Assembly: GCF_902153245.2 (NCBI RefSeq) | Contig: NZ_CABFWF030000006.1 | Location: 156,559-199,750 of the forward strand | Direction of reading: 5' to 3' | Length of the DNA: 43,192 nt | Source of the DNA: Pseudorhizobium endolithicum | Lineage (GTDB): Bacteria; Pseudomonadota; Alphaproteobacteria; Rhizobiales; Rhizobiaceae | Part shown: piece after piece, positions 35,119 through 42,362 of the stretch | How positions within the stretch are numbered: position 1 is the first letter of the stretch | How the letters are laid out: every line of letters begins with the position of its first letter | Made by a program: the position numbers and the translations under genes | The notes under the pieces: generated by a model | Seen by the model: only the letters and a program-made list of their open reading frames with translations | Databases searched by the model: none | Told to the model about the DNA's origin: nothing

Positions 35119-35501
35119 TTCGGGTCTCTGCCCGCAGGCGTTGGATTCCTGCGGCAATTCCTCCGCGTGGAGCCTCCATGCCCTCTGCGAAGGTGGTTTT
35201 CACCGCTGATTGCCACGGAATGAAGCTGCCGGAGCGTCTTCCCTCCTCGCCTTCCACCGCTCTCTGCGCCCTCGGCCGCAGTACGGTGAATCAGGTCGCC
35301 CCTCGATGAGATTGCAGGCATCCGTGCACGAGGCCGGACCGGAACACGGTCTAGGAGACAGAACGTTTTCACCTGAACGGAAGCCGATGATCGTCCGGCC
35401 CGGCCTCGTGCCATGCAACTTGCCGCAGGCGGACGGGCCTTTCCAGCGAAAGAATCTGCAGAGTTCCTGCAGAATTTCCGCAGCGTGATGCACCCTGAGG
35501 C
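35119..35501. other. Intergenic region with no supported gene
   Basis: About 380 bases after the 65-residue ORF and before the LysR gene end. Open frames exist on both strands (about 92 and 97 codons), but they overlap each other and lack binding sites and gene-like composition. GGAAC at 35341 and CGTT at 35364 are 18 bases apart, one more than usual for EcfG. Confidence 0.4.
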
Positions 35502-36371
35502 TCAGCCGGGCTGAGCCGTCGCCGCAACCAGCAGCCGGGCCGCGATCTCCCGCAGGCCGGCGAGTGCGGTCCCTACGACGGCCTCGTCCACATTCCCGGC
35601 CTGCACCGTATAGACGGGGTAGGAGAACTGGGGCTGGCTCGGCACCACGTGCAGCCGGCCCGAGCGGATGTGCGGCTCAACGACACTCATGCGGAAGTAG
35701 CCGGATCCGCCGTTCCTCACCACGTGGTTCAGGGCAAGCGGGCCGAAATCCATGAAGAAGTCCGGGGCGATATCGGGGAAGTTCATCCCGTGATGCAGCG
35801 CGAAATCGGGCCCCCAGTCGATATGGACGTAGCCTGTCCCCTCGCCGATCGGATTATCCGGGTCCGTCGTGACAAGCACCAGTTTCTCCTCCATCAGGAG
35901 ATCGACGGTCAGACCGGGGCGATGATGCGGCGCGTACATGATCGCCACGTCGACCATGCCCAGCGCCACCTGCTCGATCAGATCCTGCGGCACGTTGACG
36001 TGAACCCTCAGCGCCACCTCCGGCATCGAATTCCGTATCCAGCCTACCCAGTCGAGAAGCAGCGGCTGCCACAGGGTTATCTCCGCGGCGATCGTGAGCA
36101 CGGCGTTGCGGCCCGGCGGCACAGCCACCTGATGGCGCGTCCGCTGCCACAGCTGCACGAACATCGGAGCATGCCGCAGGAACTGCTCGCCTGCATGGGT
36201 CAGGGTCGCGCCGTTCTTGTGCCGGTTGAACAACGGCCGGCCGAGTTGCTGCTCCAGGGTCCGGACCCGCGCGCTCACCGTGGTCTGGGCGACGTTCAGC
36301 CGCTCCGACGCGCGAACGAAGCTGCCGGTCGAGACGATTTCCAGGAAGGTGCGGGCGAGTTCGATATCCAT
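35502..36371 (-). CDS. LysR-type regulator divergent from DUF2478-mogA
   Basis: A 289-residue regulator. The helix-turn-helix is MDIELARTFLEIVSTGSFVR then ASERLNVAQTTVSARVRTLE. The effector domain spans about 90-285. The open frame extends to 36713, but the ATG at 36369-36371 begins exactly at the family N-terminus. It is divergent from a gene pair linked to molybdenum cofactor, its most probable target, across 164 bases. The effector is unknown. Confidence 0.88.
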   Translation of the reverse strand: MDIELARTFLEIVSTGSFVRASERLNVAQTTVSARVRTLEQQLGRPLFNRHKNGATLTHAGEQFLRHAPMFVQLWQRTRHQVAVPPGRNAVLTIAAEITLWQPLLLDWVGWIRNSMPEVALRVHVNVPQDLIEQVALGMVDVAIMYAPHHRPGLTVDLLMEEKLVLVTTDPDNPIGEGTGYVHIDWGPDFALHHGMNFPDIAPDFFMDFGPLALNHVVRNGGSGYFRMSVVEPHIRSGRLHVVPSQPQFSYPVYTVQAGNVDEAVVGTALAGLREIAARLLVAATAQPG

Positions 36372-36535
36372 GCGGGAAGCACACGAAACTTGCAGTATGT
36401 TGTCAATGGCAGCAATGGCGATACATTGTCGCCGTTCCCGATGCCAGCGCAGGCCCCGGAAGCGGGGCAAGGCCGGCAGATGCAACATTGACGACGGCAG
36501 GCCGGACCGGTACGTGGCGGACGAGAGGGGTTGGA

Positions 36536-37048
36536 GTGCGACTTGCCCATGTGAGTATCGAAGGGCGCGGCGAGACCGACCGCTTTCTGGCCGCCGTCGC
36601 CGCGACGCTCGAAGCGTCGGGGCTTCGCCTTTCGGGCACGGTGCAGGCCAATACCGAACGTCTCGACCGCCCGAAATGTGACATGGACCTTCGCGTGCTG
36701 CCCGATGGACCAACCCTGCGCATCAGCGAGGACCGCGGCGCGCTCAGCCGCGGCTGCATTCTCGACCGCGGTGCCCTGGAGCAGGCCGTGGCCGAGGTTT
36801 CGCGGCGGCTGCATGGCGCCGACGTGCTGATCGTCAACAAGTTCGGCAAGCGCGAGGCCGAGGGCCATGGCATGATCACCGTCATCGCCGAGGCGCTGGA
36901 GGCAGGAATTCCCGTCCTGGTCGGGGTGAACAAGCTCAACATGGAACACTTTCTCGCCTTCGCCGGCGAGATGTCCGTCACGCTTCCCGAGGATGTGGGG
37001 CAAGTGGTCGACTGGTGTCGAAGGAAAGAGGTCGCAGATGTCGCTTGA
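36536..37048 (+). CDS. DUF2478 family protein
   Basis: A 170-residue protein, probably an NTPase-like member of a family found near molybdenum transport or cofactor genes. It includes RLAHVSIEGRGETDRFLAAV and ADVLIVNKFGKREAEGHGM, where NKFGKREAEG resembles a nucleotide-base or catalytic block. A classical Walker A loop is not seen. The start is the GTG at 36536, preceded by GAGGGG. It overlaps the mogA-like gene by 11 bases. Confidence 0.8.
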   Translation: MRLAHVSIEGRGETDRFLAAVAATLEASGLRLSGTVQANTERLDRPKCDMDLRVLPDGPTLRISEDRGALSRGCILDRGALEQAVAEVSRRLHGADVLIVNKFGKREAEGHGMITVIAEALEAGIPVLVGVNKLNMEHFLAFAGEMSVTLPEDVGQVVDWCRRKEVADVA

Positions 37049-37583
37049 AGACCCGCTGCTTGCCGTACTCGTCGTCTCGGACCGGGCGGCGCGGGGCGAA
37101 TATGAAGACCGCGGCGGCCCCGCGGCCGAAGACTGGCTCCGGCGCGTCGTCCGGCCGCCGGTGCGCATCCTGCGCCGCATCGTTCCCGACGGTTGCGAGA
37201 CGGTGGCCGCGGCCCTTCGCGACCTCGCCGACGATCAGGGCGCCGATCTCGTCCTCGTCACCGGCGGCACTGGGCCGGCGCCCCGCGACCAGACGCCGGA
37301 AGCGTTGGAAGCGGTGATCGACAAGGCCCTTCCCGGCTTCGGCGAGGCAATGCGGCTGGCGAGCCTTGCCGAAGTACCGACGGCAATCCTGTCGCGGCAG
37401 GGCGCGGGCATCCGCGGCCGGACGCTGATCATCACGCTGCCCGGCAAGCCCTCGGCGATCGCCACCTGCCTCGATGCCGTCTTCCAGGCCGTTCCCTACT
37501 GCCTCGACCTGATCGGAGCCGCGCGGATCGAGACCGACCCCGACCACTGCGTCGCCTTCCGTCCCCAAAGCCCGAAGACATGA
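37038..37583 (+). CDS. Molybdopterin adenylyltransferase-like protein (MogA/MoaB family)
   Basis: A 181-residue protein of the MogA/MoaB family, which adenylylates molybdopterin before molybdenum insertion. The signature is VTGGTGPAPRDQTPEALEAV, with LAVLVVSDRAARGEYEDRGG at the start and ITLPGKPSAI near the end. AAGGAAAGAGG precedes the ATG at 37038. It overlaps the DUF2478 gene and would be co-transcribed with it under the divergent LysR. The mogA symbol would fit, but MoaB paralogues are hard to exclude. Confidence 0.85.
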   Translation: MSLEDPLLAVLVVSDRAARGEYEDRGGPAAEDWLRRVVRPPVRILRRIVPDGCETVAAALRDLADDQGADLVLVTGGTGPAPRDQTPEALEAVIDKALPGFGEAMRLASLAEVPTAILSRQGAGIRGRTLIITLPGKPSAIATCLDAVFQAVPYCLDLIGAARIETDPDHCVAFRPQSPKT

Positions 37584-37672
37584 CGGCGGCCGCCGACCGG
37601 GCGGAAGCCGAAGCGCCCCATTGACGCCAGTGGCTCACGCAATATTTCCCCGGCAGTACGATCCTGGCGAGC

Positions 37673-39070
37673 GTGAGATTGTTCGGACTTTTCAAGCGGT
37701 GGAGCCAGCAGTCCCTGGCGCGACAATTTCTCCTGGCCGGCGGAGTGGTGTCTGTCTCGGCAGCCTTGGTCGTGGGCGCCTTCGTCACGACCCTGATCGA
37801 GGCAGCGGTTACCCGCAACTCTGCTGCGACGACCGCAATGTACGTGGACAGCATCATCGCGCCGCTCCTGCCGGATCTCCAGTCGGCCGAAGTTCTGGAC
37901 GATATCACCAGCCGCACGCTCGACGAGACCTTCGGCCAGGGGGCGCTGGGTAACAGGGTGCTCTCGTTCCGTCTGTGGCGGGGCGACGGCACCGTCCTTT
38001 ATGCGACCGACCGCGGCATGGTCGGCAAACAATTCCCTCCCAGCGAGAAACTGCAGCGCGCCTTCTCCGGCACGATGCTGGCTCAGTTCGAGCGCTCAGA
38101 TGACGAGGTCGGGGGAAGCCCCGTCGGTACGCCGCTTCTGGAGATCTACAATCCGATCCTGCAACCATGGTCGGGTGAAGTGGTCGCCGTCTCCGAGTTC
38201 TATGAGGTTGCGCAGGGGTTCGAGCGAAGTCTGTCAGAGGCGAGATTGCTCAGTTGGCTTGCTGTTGCCGCGGCCGTCGCCCTGTTCTTCCTCTCGCTCT
38301 CCGCGATCGTGATGCGCGGCAGCCGCATGATCGAGGACCAGAAGGTCGCTCTTACGCAGCAGGTCGCTGAACTCTCGCACCTCCTGCAACAGAACCGGGC
38401 GCTGCATGCGCGGGCACAACGGGCTTCCCAGAGGGCAACCGCCCTCAACGAGAGCTATCTGCGCCGCCTGGGCGCCGACCTTCACGACGGACCTGCGCAG
38501 TTGGTCGCCTATGCCGCTCTGCGGATCGACAGCAAGCTCCTCGTGGCGGAAGATACGCCACGGCGCCTGCGTCAGGACGAGCTTTCGGCGATCAAGGCTC
38601 GGCTGCATGAGGCGATGGAGGAGATCCGCAGCATCTGCAGGGGGTTGATCTTGCCGGACATCGAGAACGCGGCGCTCCACGACGTCATCACCCGCGCGGT
38701 GCAGGCCCATAGCCAAAGAACGAACACGCCGGTGACGCTTCACCTGTCCGAAACATCTGCGGAGCTTTCGCCGTCGGCCAAGATCTGCGTCTACAGATTT
38801 GTTCAGGAGGCCCTAAATAACGGCTTTCGTCACGCAGGCGGCATCGGCCAGAAGGTGCGCCAGACCGTTGACGGGGACCATATCGTTGTGGAGGTCGAGG
38901 ATGAAGGCCCCGGCTTTGATCCGGAGCGGGCAAGGCCAGGCGGATTGGGCCTTGCGGGGTTGCGGGAGCGGATCGAGAGCCTCGGGGGCCACTTCAGCGT
39001 GAAGAGCTCGGATAAAGGGACGACCGTTCGCATGATGGTCGCTGCAGGAGGAGTAGAACAGGCACAATGA
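37673..39070 (+). CDS. Sensor histidine kinase, NarX/DesK type
   Basis: A 465-residue membrane kinase. Two membrane helices (about residues 20-45 and 193-215) enclose a periplasmic sensor of about 150 residues. A coiled stretch (223-260) leads to the HisKA_3 domain, with phospho-accepting H271 in GADLHDGPAQ, and a HATPase domain (FVQEALNNGFRHAGG; EDEGPGFDP; GGLGLAGLRERIESLGG). It starts at a GTG. The stop overlaps the response regulator gene by ATGA. The stimulus is unknown. Confidence 0.9.
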   Translation: MRLFGLFKRWSQQSLARQFLLAGGVVSVSAALVVGAFVTTLIEAAVTRNSAATTAMYVDSIIAPLLPDLQSAEVLDDITSRTLDETFGQGALGNRVLSFRLWRGDGTVLYATDRGMVGKQFPPSEKLQRAFSGTMLAQFERSDDEVGGSPVGTPLLEIYNPILQPWSGEVVAVSEFYEVAQGFERSLSEARLLSWLAVAAAVALFFLSLSAIVMRGSRMIEDQKVALTQQVAELSHLLQQNRALHARAQRASQRATALNESYLRRLGADLHDGPAQLVAYAALRIDSKLLVAEDTPRRLRQDELSAIKARLHEAMEEIRSICRGLILPDIENAALHDVITRAVQAHSQRTNTPVTLHLSETSAELSPSAKICVYRFVQEALNNGFRHAGGIGQKVRQTVDGDHIVVEVEDEGPGFDPERARPGGLGLAGLRERIESLGGHFSVKSSDKGTTVRMMVAAGGVEQAQ

Positions 39071-39738
39071 CGAATATCCGTATCGCGGTCGTAGATGACC
39101 ACCCGCTTTTTCGGGAAGGTGTCGTTCGCAGCTTGAGCGAATGTCCCGGCCTGGACGTCGTTGCAGAGGGCGGATCCGCGGATGATGCGATCCATATTGC
39201 CCAGAAGCACGCGCCCGATGTCCTGCTGATGGATATTTCCATGCCGGGAAACGGATTGAAGGCGATCGAAGCCGTGCTGGAGCGGCAATCCGACGCGAAG
39301 GTCGTGATGCTGACCGTTTCGGAGGCGAGCGATGATCTTGCCCGGGCGATCAGACTGGGGGCGAAGGGATATGTATTGAAGGGTATCGGCGCGCAGGAAT
39401 TGGCGGAAGTGGTCAAGGCTGTAGCCACCGGAAAGAGCTACATAGCCCCTCATCTCTCCGCACGCCTCGTCGAAAGCCTCGTTCGCCCATCGGAGCAGTC
39501 AGCCGATCCGTTCGCGGAGCTTACCCGGCGCGAACTGGAGGTGCTGAAGCTGGTCGCGTCCGGCTTAAGCAACAAGCGCATCGCAATCGCGCTTGACCTT
39601 CATGAAAAGACGATCAAGCACCACATGACCCGCATATTCTCCAAGCTCAACGTCTCCAACAGAACGGAAGCGGCGCTTGCGCTGCGTGATGCCTCCGGAC
39701 GCGCCTCAACGGAAGGACCGCAGGCGAGCGCGGTCTGA
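39067..39738 (+). CDS. LuxR-type response regulator
   Basis: A 223-residue NarL/FixJ-type regulator. The receiver domain has D10-D11, phospho-acceptor D56 in LLMDISMPG and K105 in YVLKG. The C-terminal LuxR helix-turn-helix is TRRELEVLKLVASGLSNKRI then IKHHMTRIFSKLNV. It pairs with the kinase directly upstream (4-base overlap). Its 3' end overlaps the convergent Gly-Asn repeat gene by 33 bases. Targets are unknown. Confidence 0.94.
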   Translation: MTNIRIAVVDDHPLFREGVVRSLSECPGLDVVAEGGSADDAIHIAQKHAPDVLLMDISMPGNGLKAIEAVLERQSDAKVVMLTVSEASDDLARAIRLGAKGYVLKGIGAQELAEVVKAVATGKSYIAPHLSARLVESLVRPSEQSADPFAELTRRELEVLKLVASGLSNKRIAIALDLHEKTIKHHMTRIFSKLNVSNRTEAALALRDASGRASTEGPQASAV

Positions 39739-40245
39739 CGCGGTAGCGCGGCGATTGACGATCTGTCTGTTTCGCGCGTCGCGCATTTCGTAGCGGTTTC
39801 GGACGATCCTCTCCACCGTCCCGTTCGGGTGGCGGACCGTTATCGACGATCCGCTGCTGCGAACTTCTACATCTCCCTTCGCCGAACCTCGCCTTCCGGC
39901 GCTTTGCCCACGCTGATCGCTGCGGCCCCCGCTGTTATCGCGACCGTTGCCTCCGCCGTTACCGCCGCCATTGCCTCCTCCGTTGCCTCCGCCGTTGCCG
40001 CCGCCGTTGCCGCCGTTACCGCCGCCATTACCCCCGCCATTGCCCCCGCCATTGCCACCGCCGTTACCGCCACCATTACCCCCGCCATTGCCGCCTCCAT
40101 TGCCGCTTCCGTTGCCATTGCCTTGCGCTGCGACTTCTTCGGTTTTGAGCGTCAACGAGGTACCGATTATTTCTGGCCGAAAAGGCGAAAGCAGCGCGAT
40201 GGACGTCAGCGCAGCAGACTTCAGTAGCTTCCTCCGCGTCGTCAT
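39706..40245 (-). CDS. Tat-exported Gly-Asn repeat protein
   Basis: A 179-residue protein. The N-terminus TTRRKLLKSAALTSIALLSP matches the twin-arginine signal (RRxLLK). Residues 42-101 are almost pure NGGG repeats, one interrupted by NGG. The last 75 residues (VEVRSSGSSITVRHPNGTVE; RYEMRDARNRQIVNRRA) are basic and beta-rich. The ATG at 40243-40245 follows GAGGA. It may be a flexible surface or periplasmic protein with a nucleic-acid- or polysaccharide-binding tail; the function is unknown. Confidence 0.82.
   Translation of the reverse strand: MTTRRKLLKSAALTSIALLSPFRPEIIGTSLTLKTEEVAAQGNGNGSGNGGGNGGGNGGGNGGGNGGGNGGGNGGGNGGNGGGNGGGNGGGNGGGNGGGNGRDNSGGRSDQRGQSAGRRGSAKGDVEVRSSGSSITVRHPNGTVERIVRNRYEMRDARNRQIVNRRATASDRARLRSFR
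39943..40122. repeat. 12-base tandem repeat encoding NGGG units
   Basis: About fifteen imperfect copies of a 12-base unit (on the plus strand CCGCCATTGCCC and variants, differing mainly at third positions) encode the NGGG repeats. Such tracts can slip in replication and vary in length between strains. No spacers exist, so it is not a CRISPR. Confidence 0.9.
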
Positions 40246-40316
40246 GGCCTGTTCCTCGCACGGTCCTCTAGCTGGCAGGGTCTTCAGCATCTAGGCAGCG
40301 TCTGCGGCAAAAGAAA

Positions 40317-40345
40317 GCCCCGTCCGTGTTGAGAACGGACGGGGC
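40317..40345 (-). terminator. Strong terminator of the 30-residue membrane peptide gene
   Basis: GCCCCGTCCGT and ACGGACGGGGC form a perfect 11-bp stem around a 7-nt loop; on the minus strand TTTCTTTT follows. It lies 52 bases after the stop of the micro-gene at 40397. Confidence 0.9.
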
Positions 40346-40396
40346 AGAAGCCTGCGCCGGAAGGGACTGGGCGGCGCAGGAATTCGTCCGTGGCTT

Positions 40397-40489
40397 CTAT
40401 GCGGCAGCCATTCCCAGGAGCACGAAGCACAGAGCGAGGACCACGACCGGAATAAGAAGCCATCGAGCCTGGAAGACGCTGTTCTCCAT
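40397..40489 (-). CDS. 30-residue single-helix membrane peptide
   Basis: A micro-gene too short for normal gene calling. ATG at 40487-40489 is preceded by GGAGAAAA. The product begins MENSVFQARWLLIPVVVLAL and continues CFVLLGMAAA: a short polar head and one helix of about 20 hydrophobic residues, ending at a TAG. It has its own promoter-like site (40525-40550) and a strong terminator (40317-40345), so it looks like an independent stress-induced transcript. Known small stress peptides of this layout bind and modulate membrane enzymes; that is only an analogy. I recognise no family. Confidence 0.7.
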   Translation of the reverse strand: MENSVFQARWLLIPVVVLALCFVLLGMAAA

Positions 40490-40524
40490 GATTTTTCTCC
40501 GCATGAGACATTCCGTGGTTCCGC

Positions 40525-40550
40525 AACACGCTTCGTCTCGCGGTCGTTCC
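40525..40550 (-). promoter_or_regulatory. EcfG-like promoter of the 30-residue peptide gene
   Basis: On the minus strand GGAAC is followed after 17 bases by TGTT, against the alphaproteobacterial general-stress consensus GGAAC-N16/17-CGTT. It lies about 36 bases upstream of the micro-gene ATG. Confidence 0.55.
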
Positions 40551-40654
40551 CGGTCAGCCCGGCATCAGGACCTTTGCGGCAGGGCTCGGGGACCAAGGTC
40601 TGATCGCCGTGCAGGACCAAGGCCGCAGGCGCCATAGCCTGAAGTCCGCAACGC

Positions 40655-40679
40655 GGAACGCCTGGTTACCGCTCTCGTT
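40655..40679 (+). promoter_or_regulatory. EcfG-type promoter of the DUF1236 cluster
   Basis: GGAAC, 16 bases, CGTT: an exact match to the consensus of the alphaproteobacterial general stress sigma factor EcfG (RpoE2 in Sinorhizobium). It is 50 bases upstream of the ATG at 40730, a usual distance. Confidence 0.75.
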
Positions 40680-40729
40680 TGCCAACCGCAGTTCACGGGC
40701 TGGGCGACGCAAATGAAGGAGTACCTCGA

Positions 40730-41413
40730 ATGCTTACGATGAAGATAAGGGCGGTGGCTCTGGCACTTCTGGCCGGCTCGGCCCTGTCAGGTGCGGCACT
40801 GGCGCAGGAGCAGAACCCTTCAGCAGGATCTTCCGCTCAGCCGGGCACAACGGTCCTTCCACCGAACGCTTCGTCCGGTGAGGTGCAGGCGGGCGCCGGC
40901 GTCGAAAGTCGAAGCACGCCCGACCAAGGCAAGGATACAGGCACCGCCACCGCGACCGGTGCGGAAGATCAGACTGCGCCGTCGGATGCCGCCGCCCCCG
41001 CCGATGCCAATCAACAGGAAGCGGACACCACCGGGCAATCACAGGTTCAGCAGGGCGCGGAAGATGCCGGCACGGAGACTTCCGGCGGCACCACCGACGC
41101 ATCCAGCGAAGCCGAGACCTCCGTGGATGCCGGCTCCTCCAACGGGACGACAACCGGCGTCGACATCACGGCCGAGCAGAAGACCGAGATCCACAGCATC
41201 ATCGTGGAGCAAAAGGTGGAGCCGGCCGAGATCGACGTGGAGGTCAGCATCGGAACCACGGTCCCGAAGACGGTTACGCTTCATCCGCTTCCAGCACGGA
41301 TCGTCGAGATCGTCCCGGCCTATGAGGGATACGAATACTTCGTTCTGGCCGACGGCCGCGTCGTCATCGTGAAACCCGCGACCTACGAAGTCGTCTACAT
41401 CCTGGTCATCTGA
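40730..41413 (+). CDS. Exported DUF1236-like protein with long low-complexity region
   Basis: A 227-residue exported protein. The signal peptide is VALALLAGSALSGAALAQ. About 115 residues of Ser, Thr, Ala, Asp and Glu follow, a disordered acidic stretch, then a C-terminal domain with ITAEQKTEIHSIIVEQKVEP, VPKTVTLHPLPARIVEIVP, YEYFVLADGRVVIVKPATYE and VVYILVI, typical of DUF1236 repeats. GGAG precedes the ATG at 40730. It is the first gene of a cluster of three envelope genes behind an EcfG promoter. Confidence 0.85.
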   Translation: MLTMKIRAVALALLAGSALSGAALAQEQNPSAGSSAQPGTTVLPPNASSGEVQAGAGVESRSTPDQGKDTGTATATGAEDQTAPSDAAAPADANQQEADTTGQSQVQQGAEDAGTETSGGTTDASSEAETSVDAGSSNGTTTGVDITAEQKTEIHSIIVEQKVEPAEIDVEVSIGTTVPKTVTLHPLPARIVEIVPAYEGYEYFVLADGRVVIVKPATYEVVYILVI

Positions 41414-41439
41414 CGCAGCAAAGGAAGAAGGAGATCGCC

Positions 41440-41634
41440 GTGTCAGATCGAGACCCGACCATCATCAACACAGGAAGCAATGGCAGCGGCGGGTGGGCGC
41501 TTGCCGTGATCCTTCTCGTCGCCGTTATCGGCCTTGGCCTTTACCTCTTTGGCGGCGGCCTGTTCGGCGACCAGGAGGTCGACGTTGATGTGAGCCTGCC
41601 GAGGGCGGAAGCGCCTGCGGATCCAAGCGACTGA
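41440..41634 (+). CDS. 64-residue single-pass membrane protein
   Basis: A small protein with a polar head (SDRDPTIINTGSNGSGG), one helix (WALAVILLVAVIGLGLYLF), then GGGLFGDQEVDVDVSLPRAE and a short acidic tail. GTG start at 41440 after AAGGAAGAAGGAG. Located 26 bases after the first DUF1236-like gene and 44 before the second, so probably co-transcribed. Similar short proteins (head, helix, VDVDV-type tail) occur in Rhizobiales without known function. Confidence 0.8.
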   Translation: MSDRDPTIINTGSNGSGGWALAVILLVAVIGLGLYLFGGGLFGDQEVDVDVSLPRAEAPADPSD

Positions 41635-41678
41635 TCATCCAGGTCATCGAACGCAAACCAGCCTGAAAGGAAAACATC

Positions 41679-42077
41679 ATGCGAACCCATATCATGCTTG
41701 CTTCAGCGGCAATCTTCCCTCTGCTCGCAGTGCCCGTATCGGCGCAGGAGAGCACCGTGAGCGGCGCAGCCGGTGGTGCGGTCACCGGAGCGATCGTGGG
41801 TGGGCCGGTCGGCGCTGCCGTCGGCGGAATTGTCGGTGCCGTTGCGGGCACCGCTATCGATCCGCCGCCGCGTGAAGTCGTCACCTATGTCCAGCAACAG
41901 CCCGTTCCCGCGACGCCGGTGGTCGTCGAGCAGGAGATCGTCGTGGGCAAGCCGGTGCCGGAAACGGTCGTGCTGACGACGGTGCCGGAAGCACCGCAAT
42001 ACGCCTATGCGGTCGTGAACGAGCAGCGTGTGATCGTCGATCCACATACGAGGGTCGTTGTCGAGGTCGTCAACTAA
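41679..42077 (+). CDS. Exported DUF1236-like protein with glycine-zipper region
   Basis: A 132-residue exported protein. Signal peptide LASAAIFPLLAVPVSAQE. A glycine-zipper-like segment (AAGGAVTGAIVGGPVGAAVG then GIVGAVAGTAI) may insert in a membrane. The C-terminal domain (GKPVPETVVLTTVPEAPQYA; YAVVNEQRVIVDPHTRVVVE) is the DUF1236 core, like the end of the first gene in this cluster. AAAGGAAAAC precedes the ATG. A hairpin follows the stop. Confidence 0.86.
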   Translation: MRTHIMLASAAIFPLLAVPVSAQESTVSGAAGGAVTGAIVGGPVGAAVGGIVGAVAGTAIDPPPREVVTYVQQQPVPATPVVVEQEIVVGKPVPETVVLTTVPEAPQYAYAVVNEQRVIVDPHTRVVVEVVN

Positions 42078-42092
42078 GCTGCCGAGCGGCTG

Positions 42093-42132
42093 GAATGCGG
42101 GCGCCTGAACGACTCCACGGGCGCCCGCATTC
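42093..42132 (+). terminator. Long hairpin ending the DUF1236 cluster
   Basis: GAATGCGGGCGCC and GGCGCCCGCATTC form a perfect 13-bp stem with a 14-base loop, 15 bases after the stop. No T-tract follows on either strand, so it may stop transcription weakly or protect the mRNA end. Confidence 0.55.
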
Positions 42133-42362
42133 GCGCCGACCGTCACTGCCGCCCTCGCGGCACGATCTGCAGCGGCAGTACGTCCAGCAACTTCCCCGGA
42201 TCGGGCATCCGACCGGCAGTCTGCCGCGCCGCAATATCGCACTTCACTAAACTCTTATTTAAACAATCGAAGTTACGAGGAGCGCATCTTCGAGAGCCAA
42301 GCAGCGAAGCCATCGGTTGTCCTCCGGCCATGCGAAGGGCGTTGTTTCAGATCTAGGAGAAT
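42133..42362. other. Upstream region of the right-hand chemoreceptor
   Basis: About 230 bases between the hairpin and the chemoreceptor start. An AT-rich stretch (ACTCTTATTTAAACAATCG, about 42251-42269) is the most likely promoter area. No gene or RNA is recognised. Confidence 0.4.

Noticed and set aside
35341..35367. GGAAC...CGTT as a third EcfG promoter
   Set aside because: The spacer is 18 bases rather than 16 or 17 and no convincing gene follows; a 33-codon frame downstream has poor composition.
39943..40122. Possible CRISPR array
   Set aside because: The 12-base units are contiguous with no spacers and encode a protein repeat.
39947..40294. Plus-strand frame of repeated Pro-Pro-Leu residues
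   Set aside because: It is the antisense reading of the Gly-Asn repeats; the minus-strand frame has a Tat signal, a ribosome-binding site and a non-repetitive tail.
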